Source: Bacteroidales bacterium
GTDB lineage: Bacteria; Bacteroidota; Bacteroidia; Bacteroidales; P3
NCBI GenBank assembly: GCA_017647785.1
Contig: JAGCJW010000006.1
Span: forward strand, 108,457 to 172,456
Reading direction: 5' to 3'
DNA: 64,000 nt
Shown here: one piece after another, positions 51,348-63,300 of the stretch
Layout of the letters: each line of letters begins with the position of its first letter
Numbering within the stretch: position 1 is the first letter of the stretch
The notes under the pieces: generated by a model
What the model saw: the letters and a program-made list of their open reading frames with translations, nothing else
The model's database searches: none
Told to the model about the DNA's origin: nothing
Made by a program: the position numbers and the translations under genes

Positions 51348-54300
51348 ATGAAAAAAATATTATTATTTTTCATGATGGCATTTATGCTGTCAGGATTAAA
51401 GGCACAAGACACTTTATCCATAGGAACAGGAATATCTAAGCATAGTAATATGATTATTCCTGGATATTTTGGTTACCACACAGGAGCATATCTTTTCACT
51501 TCTGATGAAATGCTTAACCAAGCATGTACAATCAATTCTTTAGCATTTGATATGGAAAGTGTGTCTGCAGGTGCAAATAGAACTTTAAAAATATACTTAA
51601 AGGAAGTCCTAGAAGAAACCATACCAACATCATTAATCTTTAATGATTTATTAGATGGTGCAACATTAGTTTACGACCACACTTCTATAGACGTAACAGC
51701 AAACTCATGGAGTGAATTTGTATTTGATAGTCCATTTGTCTATTCAGGTGCAAGTAGCCTTTTAGTAATATATGAAGGAGTTGGCTGTTCATCAGGAGGA
51801 GGTTGTTCAGCTTCTATTTATTATGACCCATCTATTATAAACAAAGCTTGGAATATAGGCTCTGACTATAGCCAAATAAACTATACAATCCCTCAATCCC
51901 TCAATACAGATTATAGACCAAATGTAAAATTTATCTATACACCTCTTTCTGGAGATTACTGTATGCCAGTTTCTGAATTATCTGCCTCTAACATACAAAT
52001 GAATTCAGTAGATATTAGTTGGAGTGGAACTACACCACAATATGCTTATGAATTAAAATTAGCAAGTGAGTCATGGACAAGTGATAATGTAGAAACAGGA
52101 GTAACAAGTTCAACTTCTATTACATTTACAGATCTTGAACCTGCGACAAACTATAATTGCAGAGTAAAAGCTGTTTGTTCAGAAGACAATGAAAGTACAT
52201 GGATGACAACAAGCTTTAGAACAACATGTCGTGATTTAATAACAGAGCTACCATACGTAGAATACTTCCAAAATGGATTAGATTGTTGGGGAATAATGTG
52301 TGAGAGTTACAATAGCTATGGCTATCCTGCAGGACCTATGATAGAAGTAGTATCAGGACAAAATGTTGCAAAATTTGGTGACAACATGAGTATGATGGCA
52401 ATACCAACACCATTTGAAGAACATATCAATAACCTAAGAGTATATCTTGAAATGCGAAGCCTTGCATACTCTGGAATAGACTATTTGACAATAGGGCTAG
52501 TAACAGATTTAACTGACACCACATCTTTCATTCCAGTACAAACATTCTCTGCAAACATAAACGGAGGTTGGCAATCAAGAACAGTATCATTTGCTGACGT
52601 AGATATAAACGATGAATTTACATATTATGTAGCAGTAAAAGTGCAAGGTTCATCTTCAACAACCTTTTACATTAGAAGATTCCAAGTAGAACAAATTCCA
52701 GACTGCCCAGCACCTAATAGAACAAGCGTAAACGTTGCACCATTGGCAGAAACAGCAACAGTTTCTTGGACAGACACAGACCCTACACACGAAGCATGGA
52801 ATGTTTATTATAGAGAATTGCCAGCAGTAGGAGAACCAACAGAAGATTGGACAATACAAGATGCACAAAGCACAATGGTATTATTAGAAAACCTTATGCC
52901 ACAAACGACATACCAACTATTTGTTGTTACAGACTGTGGAACAGGGGATATAAGCGATAAAACAGATACAGTAGTCTTCACTACAACAGCAACATCAGTA
53001 GAATTGCCATATATACAAGACTTTGAAGACTCAAATAATTTAGATGGAATCACTCTAACACAATTAGCAGGAACTAATGCTTGGCATATAGGTTCAGCAA
53101 CAGCATTCTTTGCAGAAGGAGAAGAAAGTGGTTCTTCGTTATATATTACATCTGACAATGGAGCCACAAACACATACACAAGCTCTACATCAGACGCATT
53201 AGCTTCTATAATAGTAGATTTCTCTGAACAAGCAGAATACATAATGGAATTTGATTTGAAAGTAAAAGGAGAAGCAGGATATAATGTACATGATTATTTC
53301 AGAGTATATGCACTTGACGCTGCACAACCACTTTCAAACTATACAAATGGAACAGCACTTTGTCCTCAAAAAGCAAACATTCTTGATTGGGAACACCAAA
53401 CAATAATCTTCCCAGCAGAATTTATTGGATCAGTAAAAAATGTTATTTTCTTTTGGCATAATGATAGTTCAAACCAATACGACCCACCTGCAGCAGTAGA
53501 TAACATACACATCAGAGCAACAAACTGCTATCCACCAAGCAATCTAACAGTTGTTTCAACAGGACAAACAAACGCAACTTTATCTTGGACAGGCTCAGCA
53601 GAAAGTTACAATGTAGTATATTATGCAGCATCAACCCCAAGCGAATTATTTACAGAAAATGTAAATGACACAATAGTAGAACTTACAGACTTAGAAGGAA
53701 CAACAGAATATGTAGTTAGAGTTTACTCTGTATGTGGAGATGAAATATCAAGTCCAACAAGCGAAATACGTTTCACAACAGATTGTGCACCTATCACAGA
53801 TGATGTATGGTTTGAAAACTTTGATTCAGCACAAGGAAGCCAATCAGCCGCAAACCAAATCTTCAGATGTTTTGATGTTTTGTATTCAACACAGCAAAAC
53901 AATGGAGCATTCCCAAGAATTTACCATGAAGGATATGTGCCATCTGCACACTCAGGAGCAGTAACAATAGAATTTAAAGGAAGAGGTCTATTAGCATTAC
54001 CAGAATTTGAAAGACCATTGAATACTTTAAGATTTGAATTCTATGCAAACACAACAGCCTCTACAGAAGCCGCAGCAGGAACAATGGAAGTAGGAGTACT
54101 TACAGACGTAAACGATTCAACATCATTCGTTCCTTTGCAAACAATAACACCTGTTGGTTTATCCCGTAATGGCTCACACCTTGTAGGTCCATTTGATTTT
54201 AATGAACTATCATACACAGAAGGAAGAATAGCATTACGTTACACACCAGCTACATCAAACTCTACTGAATCTTGGAATCTTGATGACTTTAAAGTTATTC

Positions 54301-56972
54301 CTATACCTGAGTGTCCATCACCTATTGCAAACAGTGTTGTTATTTCAAACATTACAGACACAGAAGCAACAGTTTCTTGGACAGATACAGATGAAGACCA
54401 TTCAGCATGGATAGTATATTACAAATCATCAGCAGAAGAAGACTACACAGCAATAAATGTAGAAGAACAAAACTTTACATTAACAGGACTTGACCCACTT
54501 ACAACATATTCTGTTTACGTTCAAACAGATTGTGGAACATCAGACAATGTATCAAGAACAGATATAGTTTCATTCACTACAATAGCAACGCCTATCACAG
54601 ACTTCCCTTACTATCAAGATTTTGAAGACTTAGAAAACAATCCTTCTCCATTTGAATATAGAAATCAATACTTAAACAAATGGTATGTAGGTACAGCAAC
54701 AGGAGTCGCTTCTGATGAAGAAGAAACAACAACAGCCTTATACATCTCTGATGATGAAGCAAGCTATTATTATAATGTAAGTTCACCATCATACGCAAGT
54801 GCAATCTTACCTGTTACCTTTGGCGATGCAAGTGAATATGTATTATCATTTGACTACAAAGTTGAGGGAGAAGGTACTACCTATACAAAGTATGATTACT
54901 TTATGCTATTTCTTTGCAACAGCGATTTAAACATTCCAAGCAACGGACAACCATCAAGCAGTGGTTCAATTGTTTTAATGGATAAAACATCTAATGTTTC
55001 AAACTGGACACACGCTTCAATCACACTTCCAAACGTTAGCAACACAACAAAACAAATAGTATTCTATTGGAGAAACGATGGTTATGGTGGAACAAATCCA
55101 CCAATAGCAATTGATAATATATCAATAATTGGCGTAGATTGTCAAGCACCATCTGACCTTACTGTAGAAGCAGTAACAGAAAATGAAGCAACATTAAGTT
55201 GGCAAGAAAACGCTTCAGCAACAGTTTGGACTATATTCTACAAAGCCGAAAATGAAACCGAATATTCTACACTTACAACAGGAATAAACCCTGCAATAAT
55301 ATCAGGATTAGAACCGTCAACAACATATACAGCATACGTAGTTTCAGATTGCAACGGAGAATTTTCAGGAGCAACAAACACAGTAACATTTACAACACAA
55401 TGTTCAACAATAAGCGATTTCCCATACTATCAAGGATTTGAAACAAACTCAGCAGAATGTTGGAATGCACAACTAATCTCTGGCCAAGCAAATTGGGAAA
55501 TAAGACCAACATTAAGTTATAATTCAGCTTATGAAGGAACTCACCTAATGGGAATAGACTATACTACAGGTAGCGCAAGACTTACTACACCAGTATTTGA
55601 TTTAACTTCATTAAATAACCCAAGTGTTAAATTTGCTTACGTTAATGACCAATATGGTGGAGTTGCAGACGAAATTAGACTTCAATACAAATCAATTCCT
55701 GAAGCAGAATGGACAGACATAATGATAATGGATACACCACACTCTTCATGGGTATTAGATTCCGTAGCATTACCAGAACCATCAGATAGCTATCAATTAT
55801 CATTCCTTTTAGTAGGACACTTTGGAGATGGAGCTGCAATAGACGCATTCCAAGTATATGATTGCGAAGGCTGCACATCAGCTCCACAACCACAACCTTG
55901 CGATGCACCAACTGATGTAACAGCAATTAATGTAACAGCAACCACAGCCCAAATCACTTGGAACGGAACAGCAGATAGCTATGAGGTTAGACTAAACGCT
56001 TTAGTAACTGAAACAGTAAATGGAACTACACATCAATATACAGGATTGATACCAAACACACTTTACATTGTAGAAGTAAGGTCAGTATGTGGAGCATCAA
56101 CATCAGATTGGACAGAAATTTATTTCTCAACACTAGAAGAACAAGTATTACCATGCGACGCACCAACTCTCCTTTCAGTAAGCAACATAACAGAAAACTC
56201 TGCTGATATAACATGGAACGGAAATGCAGACGCATACGAATTCAGATTAAACAACGCTACAGTAGAAACCCTTACAGCAACAACAAAAGCATTGACAGGC
56301 TTAACACCATCAACAACTTACACTGTAGAAGTAAGATCCGTTTGTGGCGAACAAACTTCTGAATGGACTTCAACAACATTCACAACACTTGCAAACTCAG
56401 TTGTAGAAGAAGGAGAAGTAATAACCCAATCAGCAACAGAAGTAGGAAATACATCTGCAACATTGAATGGAGCATTGGTAAGCACAGGAAACTCTGAAAA
56501 CTTCATAGTAGGATTTGCATTAGCAACAACAGCAGACTTTACATTAGAAGATGCAGGGGTACAAAACATCACTGCAACACTAAATGCTAACACATTCAGT
56601 CAATCAGTAAATGATTTAGTAGAAGGACAAACATACTTCTTCCGCGCTTACATAACAAACGAAGCGGGAACAACATACGGAGAATCAAAAGACTTTGAAT
56701 TATCAGGCTTGAACGATGCAGTAGCAAACCAAATCAATGTAACAGTTTATCCTAACCCTGCAACTTCACAAGCAACACTACAAATCAAGGGATTAAACCA
56801 AGACGCTAAGGTAGTAATCAGCGATATTCAAGGAAGAATCCTAAGCGAAGAAGAAATTAGTGCAAGCACAACTCATTACACAATCAATCTTGACAATATG
56901 GCAAGTGGAGTTTACTACATCAGAATAGTAACTGACAACGTAATCAGTACACAAAAATTGATAGTTGAATAA
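51348..56972 (+). CDS. Giant surface adhesin: Fn3 and jelly-roll modules, T9SS sorting domain
   Basis: 1874 residues. Signal peptide MKKILLFFMMAFMLSGLKAQ, then a ~180-residue N-terminal domain (DTLSIGTGISKHSNMIIPGYFGYHTGAYLF ... GCSSGGGCSASIYY). After it alternate fibronectin type III modules and gingipain-type 'cleaved adhesin'/MAM-like jelly rolls (starts such as DFPYYQDFED, ELPYIQDFED, DFPYYQGFET): I count seven clear Fn3, one degenerate Fn3-like unit, and five jelly rolls. Cysteines recur at fixed places (TDCGT, SVCGE, module starts CPAP/CDAP), implying disulfides. Last ~80 residues VTVYPNPATSQATLQIKG ... GVYYIRIVTDNVISTQKLIVE are a canonical T9SS type A sorting domain. Paralogous to the next gene. 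Likely surface adhesion to host or particle; the ligand is unknown. Confidence 0.88.
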   Translation: MKKILLFFMMAFMLSGLKAQDTLSIGTGISKHSNMIIPGYFGYHTGAYLFTSDEMLNQACTINSLAFDMESVSAGANRTLKIYLKEVLEETIPTSLIFNDLLDGATLVYDHTSIDVTANSWSEFVFDSPFVYSGASSLLVIYEGVGCSSGGGCSASIYYDPSIINKAWNIGSDYSQINYTIPQSLNTDYRPNVKFIYTPLSGDYCMPVSELSASNIQMNSVDISWSGTTPQYAYELKLASESWTSDNVETGVTSSTSITFTDLEPATNYNCRVKAVCSEDNESTWMTTSFRTTCRDLITELPYVEYFQNGLDCWGIMCESYNSYGYPAGPMIEVVSGQNVAKFGDNMSMMAIPTPFEEHINNLRVYLEMRSLAYSGIDYLTIGLVTDLTDTTSFIPVQTFSANINGGWQSRTVSFADVDINDEFTYYVAVKVQGSSSTTFYIRRFQVEQIPDCPAPNRTSVNVAPLAETATVSWTDTDPTHEAWNVYYRELPAVGEPTEDWTIQDAQSTMVLLENLMPQTTYQLFVVTDCGTGDISDKTDTVVFTTTATSVELPYIQDFEDSNNLDGITLTQLAGTNAWHIGSATAFFAEGEESGSSLYITSDNGATNTYTSSTSDALASIIVDFSEQAEYIMEFDLKVKGEAGYNVHDYFRVYALDAAQPLSNYTNGTALCPQKANILDWEHQTIIFPAEFIGSVKNVIFFWHNDSSNQYDPPAAVDNIHIRATNCYPPSNLTVVSTGQTNATLSWTGSAESYNVVYYAASTPSELFTENVNDTIVELTDLEGTTEYVVRVYSVCGDEISSPTSEIRFTTDCAPITDDVWFENFDSAQGSQSAANQIFRCFDVLYSTQQNNGAFPRIYHEGYVPSAHSGAVTIEFKGRGLLALPEFERPLNTLRFEFYANTTASTEAAAGTMEVGVLTDVNDSTSFVPLQTITPVGLSRNGSHLVGPFDFNELSYTEGRIALRYTPATSNSTESWNLDDFKVIPIPECPSPIANSVVISNITDTEATVSWTDTDEDHSAWIVYYKSSAEEDYTAINVEEQNFTLTGLDPLTTYSVYVQTDCGTSDNVSRTDIVSFTTIATPITDFPYYQDFEDLENNPSPFEYRNQYLNKWYVGTATGVASDEEETTTALYISDDEASYYYNVSSPSYASAILPVTFGDASEYVLSFDYKVEGEGTTYTKYDYFMLFLCNSDLNIPSNGQPSSSGSIVLMDKTSNVSNWTHASITLPNVSNTTKQIVFYWRNDGYGGTNPPIAIDNISIIGVDCQAPSDLTVEAVTENEATLSWQENASATVWTIFYKAENETEYSTLTTGINPAIISGLEPSTTYTAYVVSDCNGEFSGATNTVTFTTQCSTISDFPYYQGFETNSAECWNAQLISGQANWEIRPTLSYNSAYEGTHLMGIDYTTGSARLTTPVFDLTSLNNPSVKFAYVNDQYGGVADEIRLQYKSIPEAEWTDIMIMDTPHSSWVLDSVALPEPSDSYQLSFLLVGHFGDGAAIDAFQVYDCEGCTSAPQPQPCDAPTDVTAINVTATTAQITWNGTADSYEVRLNALVTETVNGTTHQYTGLIPNTLYIVEVRSVCGASTSDWTEIYFSTLEEQVLPCDAPTLLSVSNITENSADITWNGNADAYEFRLNNATVETLTATTKALTGLTPSTTYTVEVRSVCGEQTSEWTSTTFTTLANSVVEEGEVITQSATEVGNTSATLNGALVSTGNSENFIVGFALATTADFTLEDAGVQNITATLNANTFSQSVNDLVEGQTYFFRAYITNEAGTTYGESKDFELSGLNDAVANQINVTVYPNPATSQATLQIKGLNQDAKVVISDIQGRILSEEEISASTTHYTINLDNMASGVYYIRIVTDNVISTQKLIVE

Positions 56973-56996
56973 TCTTTCAACAATCAAATACACACA

Positions 56997-57034
56997 AGAG
57001 GGCGATTCTTTCAAAGAGTCGCCCTCTTTTTTTC
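56997..57034 (+). terminator. Terminator after the first adhesin gene
   Basis: GC-rich stem AGAGGGCGA / TCGCCCTCT, extended inside by weaker pairing, followed by a seven-T run that merges with the first unit of the 21-bp repeat array. Confidence 0.9.
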
Positions 57035-57133
57035 AAAGAATCACATCATTTTTTCAAAGAGATAATTCATTTTCTTCAAGAGATAATTCATTTTCACAAA
57101 GAGAAAATCGATTTTCATCAAGAAAAACCATGT
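57029..57133. repeat. Five tandem 21-bp units upstream of the second adhesin
   Basis: Units start at 57029, 57050, 57071, 57092 and 57113, each exactly 21 bp. Each begins TTT and has a (T/A)CAA(A)GA core near the middle; units 2 and 3 share (A)GAGATAATTCAT in full, units 1-4 all end in (C/G)AT. The last unit is the most diverged. The period equals two helical turns, as expected for sites bound on one face of DNA. It fills most of the 368-bp gene-free region 56973-57340; the remainder holds the flanking terminator, AT-rich sequence and the promoter. Confidence 0.75.
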
Positions 57134-57269
57134 GAAAATCAAAAAATCATTTTGCGTATTCTTGATTTCAAAAACATAATTCCAAAAAAAATAGAATACA
57201 TAACTTACATATAATGACTATAAAAAGATATTTCTTGTTTTTGTTCATTAATAAAAAATAAGAACTTTC

Positions 57270-57300
57270 TTTGTTGCATAAAAAAAATGTGCTACATTTG
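57270..57300 (+). promoter_or_regulatory. Promoter of the second adhesin gene
   Basis: TTTG (57270-57273), a 19-bp spacer and TACATTTG (57293-57300), a full consensus match. The expected start is near 57307, leader ~34 nt. Confidence 0.75.
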
Positions 57301-57340
57301 TAGGTTGAATAGTTTAATTATTAATCAAAATAAATTAGTT

Positions 57341-60300
57341 ATGAAAAGATTATTAACTTTTGCTATGGCGGTTATCTTTGCTATGCAATTATGGGCACAG
57401 CAAGATTCTGTCGCCATAGGCTCGGGAACAGCAACTTCCCAAACAGGACCTGTACCAGGTTTTTTTGGGAATCACCGTTCAGTTCAGCTTTACACCTCTT
57501 CAGAATTAAATATGCCAATGGGGGGGGTAATAGAAGCGTTATCCTTTGAGCTTGGAACAGTTTCAGGAACTACCTCTAACAGACAAGTGCGTATTTATAT
57601 GAAAGAAGTAGCAGATACAACTCTGCCTACGTCTATGACTATAAATGAACTTGCAAATGATGCATATTTAGTTTATACCTCACCAGAGTCGGGGGAACCT
57701 TGTGTTGCTAATCAATGGTATAGATTTGATTTGCAATCACCATTTGTTTATTCTGGAGTAGGAAGTTTGTATGTCTTTTTAGAAGGCGAAGGTTGCGCTT
57801 CAAATGGAGGTTGTGCTGTTAATGTAAAATACACAGCTAATACAGGCAAAGCTTGGACAAAGTGTTGGGATACAACAGTACCGGATCTTACATCTCCTAT
57901 TGCAAGTAGTAACTCTTACAGAACAAATACAAGAATTTTCTATTCTGAAATTTCAGATGATTATTGCTATCCTGTTTCAGGATTGACATTAAATCCAAGT
58001 GCTGAATCGTTAGATTTATCTTGGACAAGTGATAATAACAACTTTGAAATCCAATATAAATTAAAGAGTGAAAGTTGGGATTCAGAAAACGTTGTAACAG
58101 TTTATTCAACTACTACTTCTGCAACAATAGAGGAACTTTTACCTGCAACATATTATACAGTAAGAGTAAGATCATTGTGCGATGGTGTAGAAAGTGTATG
58201 GATGAATGCTAACTTCAAAACCCCTTGTTTGGTTATTGAAGAACTTCCTTGGACAGAAACTTTTGAATCAGCTTGGATTGAGCCACATCTTCCTGGTACA
58301 ATATCTGCTCCAAATTGTTGGATAAATATCAATGGAGATGGAAGCACTACATATAAAACATCAACTACAACATCGGGATATGAAGGATCTGGTGTTTATA
58401 TGTATGGTTATGGTTCTACTACATCAACTTCTTTATCTTATGCTAATAAAGATTGGTTTATTACTCCTGTTGTAGAACTTACAGGTGCAGAAATGCTTTC
58501 TTTCTATGCAAAGAAATCTTCTACTTCTTATTCTCCTGAGTTAAGAATATATGCTCTTGATATTGCAACAAATGGAGATATGCTTTCGGCAGCAGATACT
58601 GTAAACTTTATTCTTATTGATTCATTAGCTGATCTTACTACTACATACGTTGATAGGGAAGTTTTACTTTCTGATTTAGAAGGTGAATATAGATTGGCTT
58701 TTGTTAGAAATAAAACAATTGCTCATGGTGCTGTTTATTTCGATAATGTAAAAATTTCACTTGTTCCTTCTTGCGAAAGAGTAACTAATTTGGAAACAAC
58801 AGAGGTTACAGAAAACTCTATTTCTTTAGCATGGGAAGGAGCAGATGGTACTGACTCTTATAAATTATATTATAGAACAACATCAACTCCTGAATGGACT
58901 GTAATAGAAGATATAACAGATAACTATTATACTTTAACAGATTTAACATCTGCAACATCTTATACTATAAATGTAACAGCAGTTTGTGATGATGGTATAG
59001 AAACAGGATTTATTTTAGCAGGAAATCTTGTTGTTTCAACACCTTGCCAAACATATCCGGTGCCATTCTTAGAAGATTTTACTACATATCCAGCTGGTAC
59101 TTCAACTACTTGTTGGAGAGAAGCGCAATGTACATGGGATTCTGTTCAAGCAGGTGCTCCTTTATATGGTTATTCAAATGCTTGGGCTACATATAGTTCT
59201 CATGTTTTTGATGTTCACGCAAAGATTAACAACTATAGTAATACTAAAAGAGATTGGTTAATCACTCCAAATATTGATTTAGGAGATGGAAGCACAGAAT
59301 ACGATTTAGCATTTGATATAGCATACACAGATTATAATAATTCAGATCCTGTAGAGTCTTATTGCTCACAAAGATTTGGTGTTATAGTTTCAACAGACGG
59401 AGGTTCTACTTGGGATTTTGAAAATGCTATTCTTTGGACAACAACTCCTACAGAAGGAACTAACGAAAGAAACATAACAGACCTTACAAACCTACCTCAA
59501 AGATTAAAAATCAATTTGACAGAATTAGGATATACAGGCGTAATTAGAATAGGTTTCTATGCAGAAAGCCTTGTTTCTGGTTGCGACAACGATATTCACA
59601 TAGACAATGTTGCAGTTCAAGAACATGTTGATTGTGGTGATATGGTTGGAAATCCTCTTGTAAGTGCAAGTTCTTCAACTTCTGTTGTAATGTCTTGGTC
59701 AGCAGAAGAGCATGAAGCAGCAACAGGTTGGGTTGTTTCTTATACAGATGGAACAACAAATGATGACCCAGATAATGCTACAACTATTGAAGTTCCTTAT
59801 GGAACAGAATTTCCTTATATCATAGAAGGATTAACAGAAGGTGAAACTTATACTTTCAGAGTTCAATTTGATTGTGGTGGTGGTTGGTCTGGTTCATCTA
59901 CTGTTACATTACCAGAAAGTATGGATATGTTTGCAACAATTCCTTACACTACTGATTTCGAAGATGCTGATGAAAACACAAATTGGACTATAACAAACAA
60001 TTCTTACGTTAATAGATGGTTTATAGGTGATCCTGCAAACGTTGCAGAAGAAGGTAATATGTTGTATGTAAGTAATGATTCATTAGGAGTAAACTCTATT
60101 TATTCAAACGTATACGCTACACCTTCTGTAGCATCTTACGTATTCGCAAGTAGATTATTACAATTTGACGAAAACTTAGCATACGAAATTTCATTTGATT
60201 TCAAAGCACAAGGGGAAGGTGATTATGACTTCATTAAGGTTGCTTTAAGACCTTGGGATGAATCATTTGTTGGAATCACAGGAGCTCCTTCTTGGACTAC

Positions 60301-63300
60301 TGCTGGTACTGTACAAGAAGGATTTGATTATGTAGGAGGTGTTGCTAAATTTAACCTTGATACAACAGGAGCAAGAGGAAGTATTATTGTTGATGGAGCA
60401 GTTGCTAATAATTCATTACAACAATTAGTTTTCGCTTGGAGAAATGACGGTAGCGGTGGAGTTGCCTCTGTAGTAACAGTAGATAATATATCAGTAGAAC
60501 CAATTAATTGTATTGCTCCTGATGGATTCTCATTAGCAGAAGATGGAAGACAATTAACATCTCTTACTTTTGATGTAGATACTCGTTCAGGAGATACTTG
60601 GGAAATTCAATATCAAGAATATTCTGATACAGTATGGCAATCAGTATTTTCAACTGATACAGAAGGAATAGAAGTTTCTAATCTTCTTCCAGGAACAATG
60701 TACAGATTTAAAGTTCGTTCTATTTGTGAAGGTGAAGAATCTCATTTCACAAGCGAATTGTTATATCAAACACTTTGTCCTATCATATCTGTTACAGATG
60801 AAGAACCATTTGAAGAAGGCTTTGAACTTGCAAATTGGTTCCGTTTAGGAAGTGTAACTTCGCCTAATGCTTACGCTCCAATATGTTGGGAAAATGTTGA
60901 TGCAGGTTCTACATCTTATAGATGGGCAAGTTCTACAACAGAACCTTATTCTGGTGAAAAATATGCTCAACTTTACTTAACAACAACAACAGCTGTGGAT
61001 TGGTTGATTACTCCTATATTTGATTTGGCAGGAACAGAAACTTTATCATTCTTTGCAAAACATACATTAACTGCTGCGGATGCTCAAAGTGCTATCAAGA
61101 TAATGTATTATAGTGTTGATGAAAATGGTGATATGAGTTCTACTGCTGATACAGCTTTATTTGTTAGTTTAGAAGATAAAAACCTAACAAACACATACGC
61201 ACCTTATGATGTTTCTTTGTCAAGTTTAACTCCAGGTCAATATCGTTTAGCATTCCTTGTTTCTCAAACTGCAACAACATCTCATTACATTAGAATAGAT
61301 AATGTTAAAGTAGCAAATATTTCTTGTCCTCGTCCAGGTGGAAATGTAGTTGTTTCAGGGGTAACTCCAAATACTGCAACAGTTTCTTGGACAGATGAAA
61401 CTAATACAGCATGGAATGTTTACTATAAAGCAGAAGACGATTCAACATATCAAATGGTTTCATCTACTGAAACAACAGTTGAATTACCAGATTTAACATC
61501 TCATACTTATTATGAAGTTTATGTAGTCGCAAGTTGTGGTGATGAAGAATCAGAACCAACAGTAATTTCTACATTTATGACTCCTTGTGATTACGTAACA
61601 GAACTTCCATTCTTTGAAGGTTTTGAAAATACATTTGTAACAGAAGGAATAAGTAATGCAGCAGCACCTGCTTGTTGGTTAAACTACAATGGAGGGTATT
61701 CTACATCTTATATTTGGCAACGTACAACAACAGCATCGTCTGTTCATGAAGGCGGAGCATCACTTTATTCTTATGCTACATCAACCTCACCAGGAAATAA
61801 TGATTGGATTGTAACTCCTGTTATATCTAACGAAGGTGGAGCAATAGTAAGATTTTTTGCAAAAGTTTCTTCAACAACATCAGTACCGGGAATAACACTT
61901 AGATACTTAGACGTAGCAACTTATGGTGATGTTACAGGACTTGCAGACACAGCAAACTTTGTAACAATAGGTACAATAGATGGTTTAACTACAACATTTG
62001 CTGAATATGAATATATACTTGCTGATTTACCAGCAACATATCGTTTAGCATTTGTAAGACAAGATGTAGTTAGTACAAGCATTTATATGGATAATTTATC
62101 TATAATAGAAATACCTACATGTTTCAGACCAGCTCCTGCTTCTGTTGAAGTAAGCAATATTGCACAAACAACAGCAACAGTCGCTTGGACAGATTCAGAT
62201 GAAAACAACACTACATGGACTGTTTACTACAAAGCAAGTGCAGATGAAGAATACTTATCAGAAACAACAACAGAAACAACAGTTGAATTAACAGATTTAA
62301 TCCCAGGAGAACCTTATCAAGTTTATGTAACAACTGTTTGTAGCGATGGTTCTGAATCAGATGCAACATATACAAAATCATTCTATACATTACAAGAAGC
62401 AGTTGAATTACCATATACTTGCGACTTTGAAGAAGAAGGTGCAAATGGTTGGTTGATAAAGAATGGAACAATAGTAAATCAATGGCACATTGGAACTCCA
62501 ACAGGAGCAACAAGTTCTTCATTATTCATTTCAAATGACAATGGAACAACAGCCGCTTATACAACATCTTCATCATCAGTTGTAGTGGCAGAAAAGTTAT
62601 TTGAAACAGGAGCAACAGATTCTGTAAGAATTAGTTTTGACCTTACAGTAGGAGGAGAAAGTTCATACGACTACTTAAAGGTTTATTGGTTACCTGCCGA
62701 TACAACTTACTTACCAGCAAGCTCTGCATACTATGGTAATAGTAGTTATGTTAATAATGTGATAATGAATAATTACACAGGTACTTCAAACTATCGTTTC
62801 GTTAATTTACTTTCTGGAACACAAAATATGAGTGTTACATTAGAAAACAATCCAAATGAATTAAGAAAACTTGTATTTGTTTGGAAGAATGACGGTGGTG
62901 GAGGAAACCAACAAGGAGCAATTATTGACAATATAATGGTTGAGCCAATAGGAGAAGAAATCACTTGTACAAAACCTGTGGAAACATCAGTAGTTGCATC
63001 AGCTGTAACAGAATCTTCTGCAACAATTTCTTGGCAAGACAATGATGAAACACACTCTGCATGGAATGTTTACTACAAAACAGAAGCAGAAGAAGAATAT
63101 TCTGTGATTTCTGCAAGTGAAACAACTATTGAACTTGCAGCTCTTGATCCAGCTACAGTTTATAGCGTATATGTAACAACAGATTGTGGAAGTGGAGACG
63201 AGTCAGAGCCTACAGATACAATAGTATTTATGACAGAATGTTTAACAGTAGACGAATTCCCATATAATGAAGGCTTTAACTCAACAGCTATTCCTTGTTG

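Noticed and set aside
57029..57133. CRISPR array or coding repeat
   Set aside because: Units are contiguous 21-mers with no spacers and do not lie in an open frame; they sit between a terminator and a promoter.
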